A DNA stretch of 64,000 nucleotides from Desulfoluna butyratoxydans (GCF_900699765.1 NZ_CAADHO010000001.1:62001-126000), one strand, 5' to 3'; numbered from the stretch's first letter, positions 1 to 9,298 are shown. Program-made: numbers and translations. The notes: a model not told the origin generated them from the letters alone.

Positions 1-1
1 C

Positions 2-217
2 CCTTCAGCGGGCAAGCTCATCGACGATTTGGGCCTCAAGGGAGAGGCCGTCGGAGGAGCGAAGGTCTCCGAGCTGCACGCCAACTACCTGGTCAACGCA
101 GGAGGCGCCACCACCGCCGATATTCTGGCACTGGCGGCACGTATCAAAGAGAAGGTCCAACAGGCCCACGGCATAACCCTGGAAGAAGAGGTGACCCTTG
201 TCGGCAGGGAAACGTAA
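2..217 (+). CDS. murB: UDP-N-acetylenolpyruvoylglucosamine reductase (MurB), C-terminal end
   Basis: Only the last 71 codons are inside the window; the gene begins before position 1. The readable part starts with SAGKLIDDLGLKG and continues through VGGAKVSELHANYLVN, the conserved end of MurB, which reduces UDP-GlcNAc-enolpyruvate to UDP-MurNAc in the cytoplasm using FAD and NADPH. Its 3' end overlaps the start of ftsQ by 20 bp, so the two are translationally close and belong to the same division and cell-wall cluster. Identification rests on the C-terminal domain alone and on the ftsQ-ftsA-ftsZ genes that follow. Confidence 0.9.
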   Translation, partial: PSAGKLIDDLGLKGEAVGGAKVSELHANYLVNAGGATTADILALAARIKEKVQQAHGITLEEEVTLVGRET

Positions 218-1037
218 ACCAGCCAAAAAGAACCGCTTCGTGGTACCTGAAGCGGTCCGCCTGGAGAGGCGGCGCCAGAGGCGCCGGGCCTTCCTCTTCG
301 GCACAGGGCTTCTCTGCCTGGCCGCCGTGTGCAGCGCCCTGTGCGTGGTCTCCTACGCCTGGCTGACCCAGACCCCCTTGTTCAAGGCCCGGTTCGTCAT
401 CGTCTCGGGCAACCGTGTGGTCACCCACGGGGCGGTCCTGGAGACGGCGGGCATCCACAACGGGGACAACATCTTCGGCATCAACCTGGATGTGGCCCGA
501 ACACGCCTTGTGGCCCACCCGTGGGTGGATACGGCGTCCGTCATCCGGGAGTTTCCCAACCGGATCATCATCCGGGTCACCGAGCACACCCCGGTGGCCG
601 TGGCCGAAATCGGTCACCCCTACCTGGTGAACAGCCGGGGAGAGATTTTCGAGAAGGGCAGCAAGGCCTTTGAAGGCCTTCCCGTCTTCAAGAACCTGAA
701 GCGAGGCAGCCTGCCTTTGGCCGACGGTGCTTCCGCAGACCGCAGCGGCACCGTACACAGGGAGATCAAGGAACTTATTCCCCTGCTGGACAGCCTGACC
801 CGAAAGGGGGGCCGTTTTGTCATGACCGGTGCCGTGGCCGACCCGGACACCGGCCTTCGCCTCCTCACCGAAGGGGCGACCCAGAGCATCGACCTGGGAT
901 TCGGCCACTACGAGAAAAAAATCAAGCGGGTAAACGAACTCTTTGCCCTTCTGGAAAAAAAAGTGAACCTTACCGCTGTTGCCGCCATCGACGTCAGTGA
1001 CCCCAACAGCGTTGTTATCAAACCGGCAAAAAGTTAA
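198..1037 (+). CDS. ftsQ: Cell division protein FtsQ
   Basis: 279 residues with a TTG start that overlaps the murB end. The N-terminus is short, basic and cytoplasmic (KRKPAKK, RRRQRRR), then one membrane segment at about residues 33-55, then a periplasmic POTRA domain (FVIVSGNRVV, HPWVDTASVIREFPNRIIIRVTEH) and the FtsQ/DivIB beta domain. FtsQ links the early divisome to FtsB/FtsL. Length and topology are normal for the family. The TTG start is chosen because the basic tail and membrane segment need it; no strong ribosome site is visible and a slightly different start is possible. It lies 12 bp upstream of ftsA in the same operon. Confidence 0.9.
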   Translation: MSAGKRKPAKKNRFVVPEAVRLERRRQRRRAFLFGTGLLCLAAVCSALCVVSYAWLTQTPLFKARFVIVSGNRVVTHGAVLETAGIHNGDNIFGINLDVARTRLVAHPWVDTASVIREFPNRIIIRVTEHTPVAVAEIGHPYLVNSRGEIFEKGSKAFEGLPVFKNLKRGSLPLADGASADRSGTVHREIKELIPLLDSLTRKGGRFVMTGAVADPDTGLRLLTEGATQSIDLGFGHYEKKIKRVNELFALLEKKVNLTAVAAIDVSDPNSVVIKPAKS

Positions 1038-1049
1038 AGGAGGATGCCC

Positions 1050-2276
1050 ATGCAGGCACATGAGGATATTATTGTCGGCCTGGATATAGGCACAACAAAG
1101 ATCTGTGCTGTTGTCGGGGAACGCTCAGGGGACGACGTAAACATCATCGGCACCGGCACCCACCCCTCCATCGGGCTCAACAAAGGGGTGGTCATCGACA
1201 TTGAGGCCACAGTGGATTCCATCAAAAAAGCGGTGGAAGAAGCAGAACTCATGGCCGGTTGCGAAATCTCCTCCGTCTATGCCGGAATCGCAGGCGGGCA
1301 CATCACCAGCCTCAACAGCCACGGCGTCATCGCCATCAAGGGGCGCGAAGTAACCCAGGAAGACGTGGACCGTGTCATCGAGGCGGCAAAAGCCGTTTCC
1401 ATTCCCATGGACCGTGAGGTGATCCACGTGCTCCCCCAGGAGTACATCGTCGACGACCAGAAAGGGGTGCACAACCCCATCGGCATGACCGGCGTTCGCC
1501 TGGAAGCCAAGGTGCACATCGTGGTGGGTGCGGCCTCCTCGGCCCACAACATCATCAAGTGTGCCAACAAGGCGGGCCTGGATGTCAACGACGTGGTCCT
1601 TGAATCTTTGGCCTCGGGCAGCGCGGTCCTCACCGACGAAGAGCGGGACCTGGGCACCGCCCTCATCGACATCGGAGGCGGCACCACGGACCTGGCCGTC
1701 TTCTCCGGCGGCAACATCCAGCACACTTTTGTGCTGGCCATCGGCGGCCTGCAGCTCACCAACGATATCTCCATCGGCCTTCGGGCGAGCAAGAACGACG
1801 CCGAAAAAATCAAGCTCAAGTACGGCACCTGCCTGTCCAGCGCCGTCTCCCCCACGGAGACCATCGAGGTGCCGGGCATGGGTGGCCGCGAGCCCCGCAG
1901 CATGCCCCGCCAGGTGCTGGGAGAGATCCTGGAACCCCGGGTGGAAGAGATCTGTGCCCTTGTGAAGCGTGAAATCTTCCGGGCCGGCCTTGAAAACCAG
2001 ATCGCCTCGGGCATCGTCCTCACCGGGGGCTCGTCCCTCCTGGACGGCATGACCGAGGTGGCCGAAAGCATCTTTGACCTGCCCACCCGCCTTGGCAAAC
2101 CCCGCCAGATCGGCGGCCTGGTGGACATCGTCAGCAACCCCATGTACGCCACCGGCGTGGGGCTCGTGCTCTACGGCACCGAGAACCAGGTGGAGAAGAA
2201 GTTCCGCATCCGGGACGACAACATCTTTCAGCGGGTCACCACCCGCATGAAAAAGTGGTTTTCCGACGTGATGTAG
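1050..2276 (+). CDS. ftsA: Cell division protein FtsA
   Basis: 408-residue actin-like ATPase that tethers FtsZ to the membrane. Visible ATPase motifs are DIGTTKICAVVGE near the N-terminus, DIGGGTTDLAVF in the middle and GIVLTGGSSLLDGM near the end. The C-terminus FQRVTTRMKKWFSDVM is the amphipathic membrane-targeting helix. Two ATGs are possible: the one at 1044 touches the AAAGGAGG site (1037-1043), while the one at 1050 has 6-nt spacing, so 1050 is preferred. Spacing to ftsQ is 12 bp, as in a dcw operon. Confidence 0.95.
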   Translation: MQAHEDIIVGLDIGTTKICAVVGERSGDDVNIIGTGTHPSIGLNKGVVIDIEATVDSIKKAVEEAELMAGCEISSVYAGIAGGHITSLNSHGVIAIKGREVTQEDVDRVIEAAKAVSIPMDREVIHVLPQEYIVDDQKGVHNPIGMTGVRLEAKVHIVVGAASSAHNIIKCANKAGLDVNDVVLESLASGSAVLTDEERDLGTALIDIGGGTTDLAVFSGGNIQHTFVLAIGGLQLTNDISIGLRASKNDAEKIKLKYGTCLSSAVSPTETIEVPGMGGREPRSMPRQVLGEILEPRVEEICALVKREIFRAGLENQIASGIVLTGGSSLLDGMTEVAESIFDLPTRLGKPRQIGGLVDIVSNPMYATGVGLVLYGTENQVEKKFRIRDDNIFQRVTTRMKKWFSDVM

Positions 2277-2452
2277 GGGAGAGGATGCCGCCCGGCACAG
2301 GGCGGTAACCGATACATCCGTTCGACATACAGCAAGCTATTTCTGATCTGCCGTTTCCATCGGAACCCTGCCGGGCGTTGGCGAGGCTCCGGGCGGGGAG
2401 ACGGCATAACAAAGGACCAGTAACCGATGATGAACAAGAGTGGAGGTGGGAG

Positions 2453-3658
2453 ATGAGTTTTTCTTTTGTAGACAGTGACAAGTCGGCAAAGATCAAGGTT
2501 ATCGGAGTCGGGGGCGCCGGAGGCAACGCGGTCAACAACATGATCGAGGCGAGTCTGCACGGCGTGAAGTTTATCGTGGCCAACACCGATGCCCAGGCCC
2601 TGGAAAACTCCAAGGCCGAAACCAAAATCCAGATCGGCGGAAAGCTCACCGAGGGACTCGGTGCAGGCGCCAACCCGGAGCTGGGAAAGCAGGCCGCCCT
2701 TGAGAACGTGGACGCCATCCGTTCGGCCCTCCAGGACAGCCACATGGTCTTTATCACCGCGGGTTTAGGCGGCGGCACAGGCACCGGCGCCGCACCGGTG
2801 GTGGCCCAGATCTGCAAGGAGCTGGAGATCCTCACCGTGGCCGTGGTCACCCGACCCTTCTCCTTTGAGGGCAAAAAACGCGCCCGCCAGGCCGACCTGG
2901 GCCTGGAAGAGCTCAGAAAGCACACGGACACGGTCATCACCATCCCCAACGACCGCCTGCGAAGCATCGCCGAGAAAAAGGCGACCATGATCGACATGTT
3001 CCGCAAAGCCGATGAGATCCTCCACCACTCGGTGAAGGGTATCACCGACCTCATCATGATGCCCGGCCTGGTCAACCTCGACTTTGCCGACGTGCGCACC
3101 ACCATGCGACGTGCCGGCCTTGCCCTCATGGGTATCGGCATCGCCTCCGGTGAAAACCGTGCCCGGGAAGCGGCCCAGAAGGCCATTGCCCACCCGCTTC
3201 TGGAGGACATCTCCATCCGTGGCGCCAAGGGCGTGCTCATGAACATCACCAGCGGCCCGGACCTCACCCTGGATGAAATGACCGAAGCCTCGGACTTCAT
3301 CCACGACCAGGTGGGAGAAGACGCCGAGATCATCTGGGGTCAGGCCATCGACGAAGAGATCGGCAACGAGATGCGCATCACTGTCATTGCCACGGGCATC
3401 GGCGAAGAGGGCGACGCCCCTTCCGTGGACCTGCCCAAGCGCAACCTCGATGCCATTGAAAAGCGCGGCAAGGTCCGTGACCTTACCTTGAACGAGCTTG
3501 AGCTCAACACCCACACCCTGGAGGAGCCTGCCTATGTGCGCCACAACATCCCTGTGGGAAGCACCCAGGGCACGGCCGTGTCCTCAGCCGCGGGGCTGAC
3601 CATCAACGCCGAGGAAGACCTGGACATCCCCACCTTCCTCCGCAAAAAAGCGGACTGA
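2453..3658 (+). CDS. ftsZ: Cell division protein FtsZ
   Basis: 401-residue tubulin-like GTPase forming the division ring. The GTP-binding signature GGGTGTGAAPV is present, as are the N-terminal VIGVGGAGGNAVNNMI and the T7-loop region NLDFADVR. The extreme C-terminus EEDLDIPTFLRKKAD matches the conserved FtsZ tail that binds FtsA and other partners. The start at 2453 has a GGAGGTGGG ribosome site at 2442-2450; an in-frame upstream ATG at 2378 would add 25 residues unlike the family and is rejected. A 176-bp gap separates it from ftsA, so a separate promoter is possible. Confidence 0.97.
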   Translation: MSFSFVDSDKSAKIKVIGVGGAGGNAVNNMIEASLHGVKFIVANTDAQALENSKAETKIQIGGKLTEGLGAGANPELGKQAALENVDAIRSALQDSHMVFITAGLGGGTGTGAAPVVAQICKELEILTVAVVTRPFSFEGKKRARQADLGLEELRKHTDTVITIPNDRLRSIAEKKATMIDMFRKADEILHHSVKGITDLIMMPGLVNLDFADVRTTMRRAGLALMGIGIASGENRAREAAQKAIAHPLLEDISIRGAKGVLMNITSGPDLTLDEMTEASDFIHDQVGEDAEIIWGQAIDEEIGNEMRITVIATGIGEEGDAPSVDLPKRNLDAIEKRGKVRDLTLNELELNTHTLEEPAYVRHNIPVGSTQGTAVSSAAGLTINAEEDLDIPTFLRKKAD

Positions 3659-4090
3659 TCCGCTTCCGCAACCCACGTCTGCGCCCGGGGTTTCCCCACC
3701 CTGTGACGCGCAACCCGGGAGTGTGCTTACGGAACCGCGCCGTCACCTGATGTGACGGCCCGTTGTCCTGCTGCCCCCTGCCGCCTGTCGGCTTTCCCTT
3801 TCTGCAGTCCCAACGCCGAAGGAGTGTCCCACCCTCCTTCCGACTGCAGAAAGGGCCCCGGGTTGTTTTAAGGCGTTGTTTCCCTTCTGTTTCCATGATA
3901 CTTTTTCTACTAATGCTTATCTGATGGCCCGGGCCCCTGTCCCTGATGCGTCCACCTGCGCCTCCTGACTCTCCGTCGCCTTCTCCCCTTGCCCCGACGC
4001 CGACATACCGCATGACCCATTTTAAGCCCAGGCCGTTTATTAAAACGCCAACCAGGGTTTGCCCTCTCCGAACCCATGATGGAGGAAAAA
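3659..4090 (+). other. ftsZ-peroxiredoxin intergenic region with a long two-part hairpin
   Basis: No credible gene is seen in these 432 bp. The one clear structure is a 14-bp perfect inverted repeat, CCCTTTCTGCAGTC at 3796-3809 and its complement at 3842-3855, enclosing a second stem (GAAGGAG 3818-3824, CTCCTTC 3834-3840). No T-tract follows, so it is not a standard intrinsic terminator. It could be an RNA 3' structure of ftsZ or a protein-binding site. Confidence 0.5.
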
Positions 4091-4672
4091 ATGAGCGTTC
4101 TCGTAGGAAAACCGGCCCCTGATTTCCAGGCCGTTGCCGTCAAATGCGGGAGTTTTGATGAATCGTTCCGGCTCTCGGACCTTAAAGGCAGATACATCGT
4201 CCTCTTCTTCTACCCCCTGGACTTCACCTTTGTCTGCCCCACCGAGCTCCACGCCTTCTCAGACCGCCTCCCCGAATTTGCCGACCGAAAGGTGGAGGTG
4301 GTGGCCGTGAGCGTGGATTCCCACTTCAGTCACCTGGCCTGGCTCAACACCCCCCGAAACGAGGGGGGCATCGAAGGGGTGGCCTACCCCATTGTCTCGG
4401 ATATCCACCGATCCATCTGCAAGGACTACGATGTCCTGGCAGAAGAGCACGGGGTGGCCCTTCGCGGCCTTTTCCTCATCGACCGGGATTTCATCGTCCG
4501 TCACCAGGTGGTCAACGACCTTCCCCTGGGCCGAAACGTGGACGAGGCCATCCGCATGGTGGATGCCCTGAAATTCTTTGAAGAGAACGGAGAGGTCTGC
4601 CCCGTCAACTGGAGCCCCGGCGCCAGGGGAATGAAACCCTCATCGGATGGCCTTAAAGAGTACTTCGAATAA
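4091..4672 (+). CDS. Typical 2-Cys peroxiredoxin (AhpC/Prx1 type)
   Basis: 193-residue cytoplasmic thiol peroxidase reducing hydrogen peroxide and organic peroxides. The peroxidatic cysteine is in FYPLDFTFVCPTEL (about residue 49) and the resolving cysteine in GEVCPVNW near residue 170, giving the dimeric 2-Cys layout. The start at 4091 follows GGAGG at 4081-4085; ATGs at 4076 and 4079 precede that site and are rejected. This gene uses an ordinary TGC peroxidatic codon, unlike the separate Prx-like gene at 49.8 kb. The electron donor cannot be told from the window. An oxidative-stress role is usual for anaerobic sulfate reducers. Confidence 0.93.
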   Translation: MSVLVGKPAPDFQAVAVKCGSFDESFRLSDLKGRYIVLFFYPLDFTFVCPTELHAFSDRLPEFADRKVEVVAVSVDSHFSHLAWLNTPRNEGGIEGVAYPIVSDIHRSICKDYDVLAEEHGVALRGLFLIDRDFIVRHQVVNDLPLGRNVDEAIRMVDALKFFEENGEVCPVNWSPGARGMKPSSDGLKEYFE

Positions 4673-4841
4673 GCCCGTTCCGGGGCTGATCTGCCCCTTT
4701 GTTCCGTAGCGGTGTCCCCGGAGGTGAGTCATCGCCCCGCCATGGGACGCCGTTACGGCCGCCCAACTTTGATTTTTCCCGTTGTCGTCTTTTCAGTGCT
4801 ATTCTCCCGGGTTTTGAAAAACCGAAAACCCGGAGTACTGC

Positions 4842-5240
4842 ATGGCACGACAGACGGACACCAGGAGCTGCGACATCGAGCGCCCCGCCACCTGGAAAAA
4901 ATTCAACACCACCCTCTGCACAGACTGCATGGCCCTGTGCTGCTACCTCATCGTGGAGGTCACCACCAGCGACCTCATCCGCCTCGGCATCACCGATGAA
5001 GAGGAGGTGGCCTTTGACATGAAGGGCCTTGTGAAACGCCTCAAAAAAGAGGGCATCATCACCCGCTGCAACCTCTCCAAGGGAAAGTTCACCCTGGCCA
5101 CGCGCAAAAAGGGAGGCTGCTGCTTTCTCGACGACCGCAACCGCTGCAGCGTCTACGACGACCGTCCCGAGGTGTGCCGCATGCACCCGACCCGCCTGTC
5201 TCCGCGTCTCGGGTACTGCCCCTGGTCCCCGGCCCGTTAA
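4842..5240 (+). CDS. YkgJ-family cysteine cluster protein
   Basis: 132 residues with cysteines in the YkgJ (UPF0153) arrangement: CTDCMALCC near the N-terminus, then GGCCFLDDRNRCSVYDDRPEVCRMHP and a final YCPW. The family is presumed to bind zinc or an Fe-S cluster and has no firm biochemical role. The gene stands alone, 169 bp after the peroxiredoxin and 116 bp before the metal ABC transporter; a link with metal homeostasis is only a guess from position. No strong ribosome site precedes the ATG (CCCGGAGTACTGCATG gives GGAG at 8-nt spacing). Confidence 0.8.
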   Translation: MARQTDTRSCDIERPATWKKFNTTLCTDCMALCCYLIVEVTTSDLIRLGITDEEEVAFDMKGLVKRLKKEGIITRCNLSKGKFTLATRKKGGCCFLDDRNRCSVYDDRPEVCRMHPTRLSPRLGYCPWSPAR

Positions 5241-5356
5241 GGCCTTGCGCGCCGCACGCCCGCTATTTTTTGCTTCCTGTTGCAATCCGAAGGGGAAAGG
5301 AGTAAGGATACGGCACCACGCGATACCTTGCCCCTTAGCTCAGGTGGGCCCGAGCC

Positions 5357-6205
5357 TTGACAGACCCCGTCCGCCCCATTGACATCAACGAACCGGTGAA
5401 TCCCATGGAACCCGCCATCGTCTTAGACAACGTCTCTTTTTCCTACACCCGTCACCCGGTCCTCGACGGCGTCACCCTCACTGTGCCCAAGGGAGACTTC
5501 GCCATGGTGGTGGGCCCCAACGGCGGGGGAAAAACCACCCTGATCAAGTTGATCCTGGGCCTTCTGGCACCCACCTCCGGCCGGGTCTCCCTCTTCGGCA
5601 AATCCCCTGAGGCGGCCTGGAACCAGGTGGGCTACATGCCCCAGTACACCCATGTGGACATGGCCTTTCCCGTCTCGGTCATGGACGTGGTCCTCATGGG
5701 ACGGCTCACCCAGTCGAGGCGATGGCGCTACTCGAAAAACGACCGGGAAGCCGCCCGACATGCCCTCAACGAGGTAGGGCTCCTGGAAAAACAGAAAAAA
5801 CCGTTCAGCAGCCTCTCCGGCGGCCAGCGCCAGCGGGTCCTCATCGCAAGGGCCCTGTGCAGCAACCCGTCCCTCCTCTTGATGGACGAGCCCACGGCCA
5901 ACGTGGACCCGGCCGCCGAAGCCACCCTCTTTGAACTCCTCTCCAAGCTGAACAGCCGCATGACCATCCTGGTGGTTTCCCATGACTTGGGGTTCGTCTC
6001 CAAGGTGGTCAAGAGCGTTATCTGTGTTAACAAAAAGGTCCTGGTCCACCCCACGAGCAGCCTGGACGGAACCCTCATCAACGAAATCTACGGAGGCGAC
6101 CTTCGCATGGTGCGCCACGACCACCGATGCAGCCACCAGGGCCACTGCATCAACGAGGCCCTTACACACCCAACCCCCTTTATGCCGCACCCTGATAAGC
6201 CATGA
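5357..6205 (+). CDS. Metal (Zn/Mn/Fe) ABC transporter, ATP-binding protein, ZnuC-like
   Basis: 282-residue ABC ATPase. The Walker A motif is GPNGGGKTTLIKL, the signature LSGGQRQRVLIARAL, the Walker B LLLMDEPTANVD and the H-loop VVSHDLGF. Sequence style (PQYTHVDMAFPVSVMDVVLMGR) is that of the ZnuC/TroB metal group. The C-terminus is His/Cys-rich (HDHRCSHQGHC), in keeping with metal handling. The stop overlaps the permease start as ATGA. The TTG start at 5357 is uncertain; an ATG at 5405 would give a shorter protein still containing the whole domain. No solute-binding protein gene is adjacent, so ZnuA must be encoded elsewhere. Confidence 0.87.
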   Translation: MTDPVRPIDINEPVNPMEPAIVLDNVSFSYTRHPVLDGVTLTVPKGDFAMVVGPNGGGKTTLIKLILGLLAPTSGRVSLFGKSPEAAWNQVGYMPQYTHVDMAFPVSVMDVVLMGRLTQSRRWRYSKNDREAARHALNEVGLLEKQKKPFSSLSGGQRQRVLIARALCSNPSLLLMDEPTANVDPAAEATLFELLSKLNSRMTILVVSHDLGFVSKVVKSVICVNKKVLVHPTSSLDGTLINEIYGGDLRMVRHDHRCSHQGHCINEALTHPTPFMPHPDKP

Positions 6206-7047
6206 TCGAATTTTTCCACGCACTCTTCGACCCCAACAGCAGCTTTCTCCGCCTCGCCCTGGCGGCAGGGACCCTTGCCAGCATCTCCTTCGGCATCATG
6301 GGCACCTATGTGGTCACCCGGCGCATCGGCTACCTGGCCGGAGCCATTGCCCACTGCGTCTTCGGCGGCATCGGCGCCGCCCTCTACCTCAAACACCGAT
6401 GGGGAGTCACCTGGCTCGATCCCATGGCCGGGGCCCTGGTAAGCGCCATCGTGGCCGCGGTCCTCATCGGCCTGGTCAGTATAAAGGCAGGGGAACGGGA
6501 GGATTCCATCATCGGGGCCCTCTGGGCCGTGGGCATGGCCTCGGGGCTTATCTTCATCGATCTCACCCCGGGTTACTTTGAGCTCTCCAGCTACCTCTTC
6601 GGGGACATCCTCCTCATCTCACACCAGGATGTCCTGATGGTGGCGGGCCTGGACCTGGTCATCATCCTGCTTGCCGTCATGTTCCACCCCACCTTCCTCT
6701 CCATCTGCTTTGACGAGGAGTTTGCCACCTTAAGGGGCATCAACACCCCCTTTTTCTATATCCTCCTTCTCGTCATGACGGCAGTCACCGTGGTGCTCCT
6801 GGTGCGCCTCGTGGGCGTGATCATGGTCATCGCCATGCTCACCCTGCCCGCTGCCGCGGCCTCCACCCTGAGTCGCCGCCTCTCGGTCATCATGGTCCTG
6901 GCCACGGGCTTTGCCCTCCTTTTCAACTGGAGCGGCCTGGCTTTGAGCTACACCCTGGACCTCTCGGCAGGCCCGGTGATCATCTCCGTGGCGGGCCTCG
7001 TCTACTTAGGGCTCCTGGCCCTCTCCCGCGTGCTCCCCAACAGGTGA
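6202..7047 (+). CDS. Metal ABC transporter permease, ZnuB-like
   Basis: 281-residue integral membrane protein with about eight hydrophobic segments, of the ABC-3 permease family that moves Zn, Mn or Fe across the inner membrane. Landmarks are the N-terminal FFHALFDPNSSFLRLALAAG, the GxxLxxxHxxxGxxxA-like stretch YLAGAIAHCVFGGIGAALYL, and RLVGVIMVIAMLTLPAAAA in the second half, which is diagnostic of the family. It begins inside the stop of the ATPase gene (ATGA), indicating translational coupling. Metal specificity cannot be read from the sequence. Confidence 0.88.
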   Translation: MIEFFHALFDPNSSFLRLALAAGTLASISFGIMGTYVVTRRIGYLAGAIAHCVFGGIGAALYLKHRWGVTWLDPMAGALVSAIVAAVLIGLVSIKAGEREDSIIGALWAVGMASGLIFIDLTPGYFELSSYLFGDILLISHQDVLMVAGLDLVIILLAVMFHPTFLSICFDEEFATLRGINTPFFYILLLVMTAVTVVLLVRLVGVIMVIAMLTLPAAAASTLSRRLSVIMVLATGFALLFNWSGLALSYTLDLSAGPVIISVAGLVYLGLLALSRVLPNR

Positions 7048-7726
7048 GCCGTATCGCGCACCCGGCATCGTCACTCCCCGATCCCGTGAAGGGTACCAAC
7101 CCACCCCTCCCGCATCGCGTACAGTGGTTTGCACAAAAACCGCGTTACGCCTTTAAGAATCCCTGAAACTCCCGTCAAATGGGCGTTGCACTTCTTCCCG
7201 CCATGGAAGCCCCCCAGAAAACACCGGCCAGCTCGCACCACCAAAGAATCTAAAATAACAGAGAATATTTCATAAAACCGTCATTTTCAGGGTCACATTC
7301 CGGTACGAAGGCCCCTTGAAACAGGCTTGAACGTTTTTTTGCAGCCCCTCGAAACCTGCCCCGGAGAACGGACAATCGATTGTTTTTTCATATCATTACG
7401 ATAAATAAATTTTACCCCTTCACTGATACGTGATGTATCAGATAATAGATATCTATTGATTCCAGCGCCAATATTGGCTAAGAATCGTCTCCAACATATC
7501 ACATGTTCCTCTTTTAAGAACCCGTTCGACGCAGAACGGGCAGGGTTGGGGGATCCTGTTAAAAGAGAAACGATGACCGGAGCCCGGTCATGATGGCTGA
7601 ACGATTACGGGAACAGTCGCATGGGCCTTTCACCGATTCGCAACGCAGCGTTTCGGGCGGATACCCCTCCCCTTTCCTTCGTCGCGTTCGCCATCTGCTG
7701 TTATTCATTTCATCGTTGGAGGATTT
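7048..7726 (+). promoter_or_regulatory. Long structured leader region upstream of the AGCS symporter
   Basis: 679 bp without a credible gene and AT-richer than its surroundings around 7240-7460. Inverted repeats follow each other: CTGATAC/GTATCAG (7423-7441), the 14-bp palindrome AATAGATATCTATT (7444-7457), CTCTTTTAA (7509-7517) pairing with TTAAAAGAG (7559-7567) around an inner CCCGTTC/GAACGGG stem, and ATGACCGG/CCGGTCAT (7573-7591). This suggests protein-binding sites followed by a folded 5' UTR. It does not show the glycine riboswitch core. Function is unknown. Confidence 0.45.
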
Positions 7727-9298
7727 ATGAAGTTCTTATTCAAGGCGATCGTCCTGCTCCTTGCGGCAGCGACACCCGCCTTTGCGGAAACCAAAAAAGG
7801 GGTCAGCCTCGACCACGTCTTTGAGCCCATTTCTAATTTTCTCACCGGTTTTATCTTCTACAAAGTCCATCTCTTCGGCAACGACTGGTCCTTGATCGTC
7901 TGCCTCCTCATCTCCGCAGGCCTCTTCTGCACTTGCTACCTGGGATTCATCAACATCCGCGGATTCAAACACGCCGTCCGCCTGGCCAAAGGCGACTACA
8001 TCGACGACCACGCCGCAGGCGAGGTGTCCCACTTCGGCGCCCTGTGCTCCGCCATCTCCGGCACCGTGGGTATGTCCAACATCGCCGGTGTCCCCATTGC
8101 CATCATGATCGGCGGTCCCGGCGCCATCTTCTGGATGATGTTCGCCGCCTTTATCGGCATGTCCGCCAAGTTCACCGAGTGCACCCTGGCCACCAAGTAC
8201 CGTACCTACAAAGAGGACGGCACGGTCAAGGGCGGGCCCATGTACTACCTTTCCCAGGGCCTGGCCGCCCGCGGCATGGAGGGGCTCGGAAAATTCGTAG
8301 GCAAGTTCTACGCCTGGGGCCTAGTCCTCGGCTGCCTGGGCATCGGCAACCTCTTCCAGTCCAACCAGATCTACAACCAGCTTAAAACCATGTGCAACAA
8401 CGAAGGCGCCATCATGCACCTGGGCTGGCTCGTGGGCCTCATCGGTGCCGTCATCGTGGGCATCGTCATCATCGGCGGCATGAAGCGCATTGCCTCCATG
8501 GCAACCAGGATCGTGCCCGTCATGGTCTTCACCTACCTCGCACTGGTGGCCATGGTCCTCCTTCTCAACGGCTCCTTCATCCTGCCCGCCATCAAGCTTA
8601 TCATCGCCGACGCCTTCACCGCCAAAGCAGCCGGCGGCGGTATCGCGGCCGCCATGATGATCGGATTCCAGCGCGCCGCCTTCTCCAACGAATGCGGCCT
8701 GGGCACCGCAGCCATCGCCCACTCCGCCGTCCAGACCGATGAACCCGTCACCGAAGGCTTTGTCTCTATGATCGAGCCCTTCATCGACACCATCGTGGTT
8801 CAGTTCGCCACCGCCCTGGTGGTGGTCACCACCATGATCGCCGTGCCCGAGTACGTCAACATGGGCCTGCAGGGCATGCCCATGAGCTCCTGGGCCTTTG
8901 AGCGCCACTTCAGCTTCGCCGTCTACCCCCTGACCTTCGCCGCCATCCTCTTCGGATTCACCTGCGCGGTCTCCTGGGCCTACTACGGGCTGAAGGCCTT
9001 CGAATACATCGTGGGCGAAGACCCCAAGCTGGGCCTTGGCTACAACATCTTCTACTGCCTGGTCTACTGGTCGGGGGCCATGATCAACCTGAAGTACGTC
9101 GTCAACATTGCCGACGCCCTCATCTTCGTGGTCTGTATCCCCAACATCATCGGCCTCTACATCATGGCACCTGAAGTAAAAGAGGAGCTGAACAACTACC
9201 TCGCACGCCTGAACTCAGGAAAAATCCTTTCCTCCAGAGAGAAGCGCAAGCTGGTCGCCACCAAAGCCAGTAAGCCAGCCATGGCAACCTCTCGTTAA
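7727..9298 (+). CDS. Sodium:alanine/glycine symporter, AGCS family
   Basis: 523-residue inner-membrane transporter with about eleven hydrophobic segments. Family hallmarks include GALCSAISGTVGMSNIAGVPIAI, KYRTYKEDGTVKGGPMYYLSQGL, FQRAAFSNECGLGTAAIAHSA and CAVSWAYYGLKAFEYI. It imports alanine or glycine with Na+ (rarely H+). The N-terminus MKFLFKAIVLLLAAATPAFA looks like a cleavable signal peptide ahead of the first helix, as in some larger AGCS members. The start at 7727 has GGAGG six bases upstream. It is preceded by the structured leader and followed by a strong terminator, so it is monocistronic. Confidence 0.93.
   Translation: MKFLFKAIVLLLAAATPAFAETKKGVSLDHVFEPISNFLTGFIFYKVHLFGNDWSLIVCLLISAGLFCTCYLGFINIRGFKHAVRLAKGDYIDDHAAGEVSHFGALCSAISGTVGMSNIAGVPIAIMIGGPGAIFWMMFAAFIGMSAKFTECTLATKYRTYKEDGTVKGGPMYYLSQGLAARGMEGLGKFVGKFYAWGLVLGCLGIGNLFQSNQIYNQLKTMCNNEGAIMHLGWLVGLIGAVIVGIVIIGGMKRIASMATRIVPVMVFTYLALVAMVLLLNGSFILPAIKLIIADAFTAKAAGGGIAAAMMIGFQRAAFSNECGLGTAAIAHSAVQTDEPVTEGFVSMIEPFIDTIVVQFATALVVVTTMIAVPEYVNMGLQGMPMSSWAFERHFSFAVYPLTFAAILFGFTCAVSWAYYGLKAFEYIVGEDPKLGLGYNIFYCLVYWSGAMINLKYVVNIADALIFVVCIPNIIGLYIMAPEVKEELNNYLARLNSGKILSSREKRKLVATKASKPAMATSR

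Noticed and set aside
7500-7726. Glycine riboswitch before the AGCS gene
   Set aside because: The conserved glycine aptamer core sequences are not found on the plus strand; only unrelated hairpins are present.
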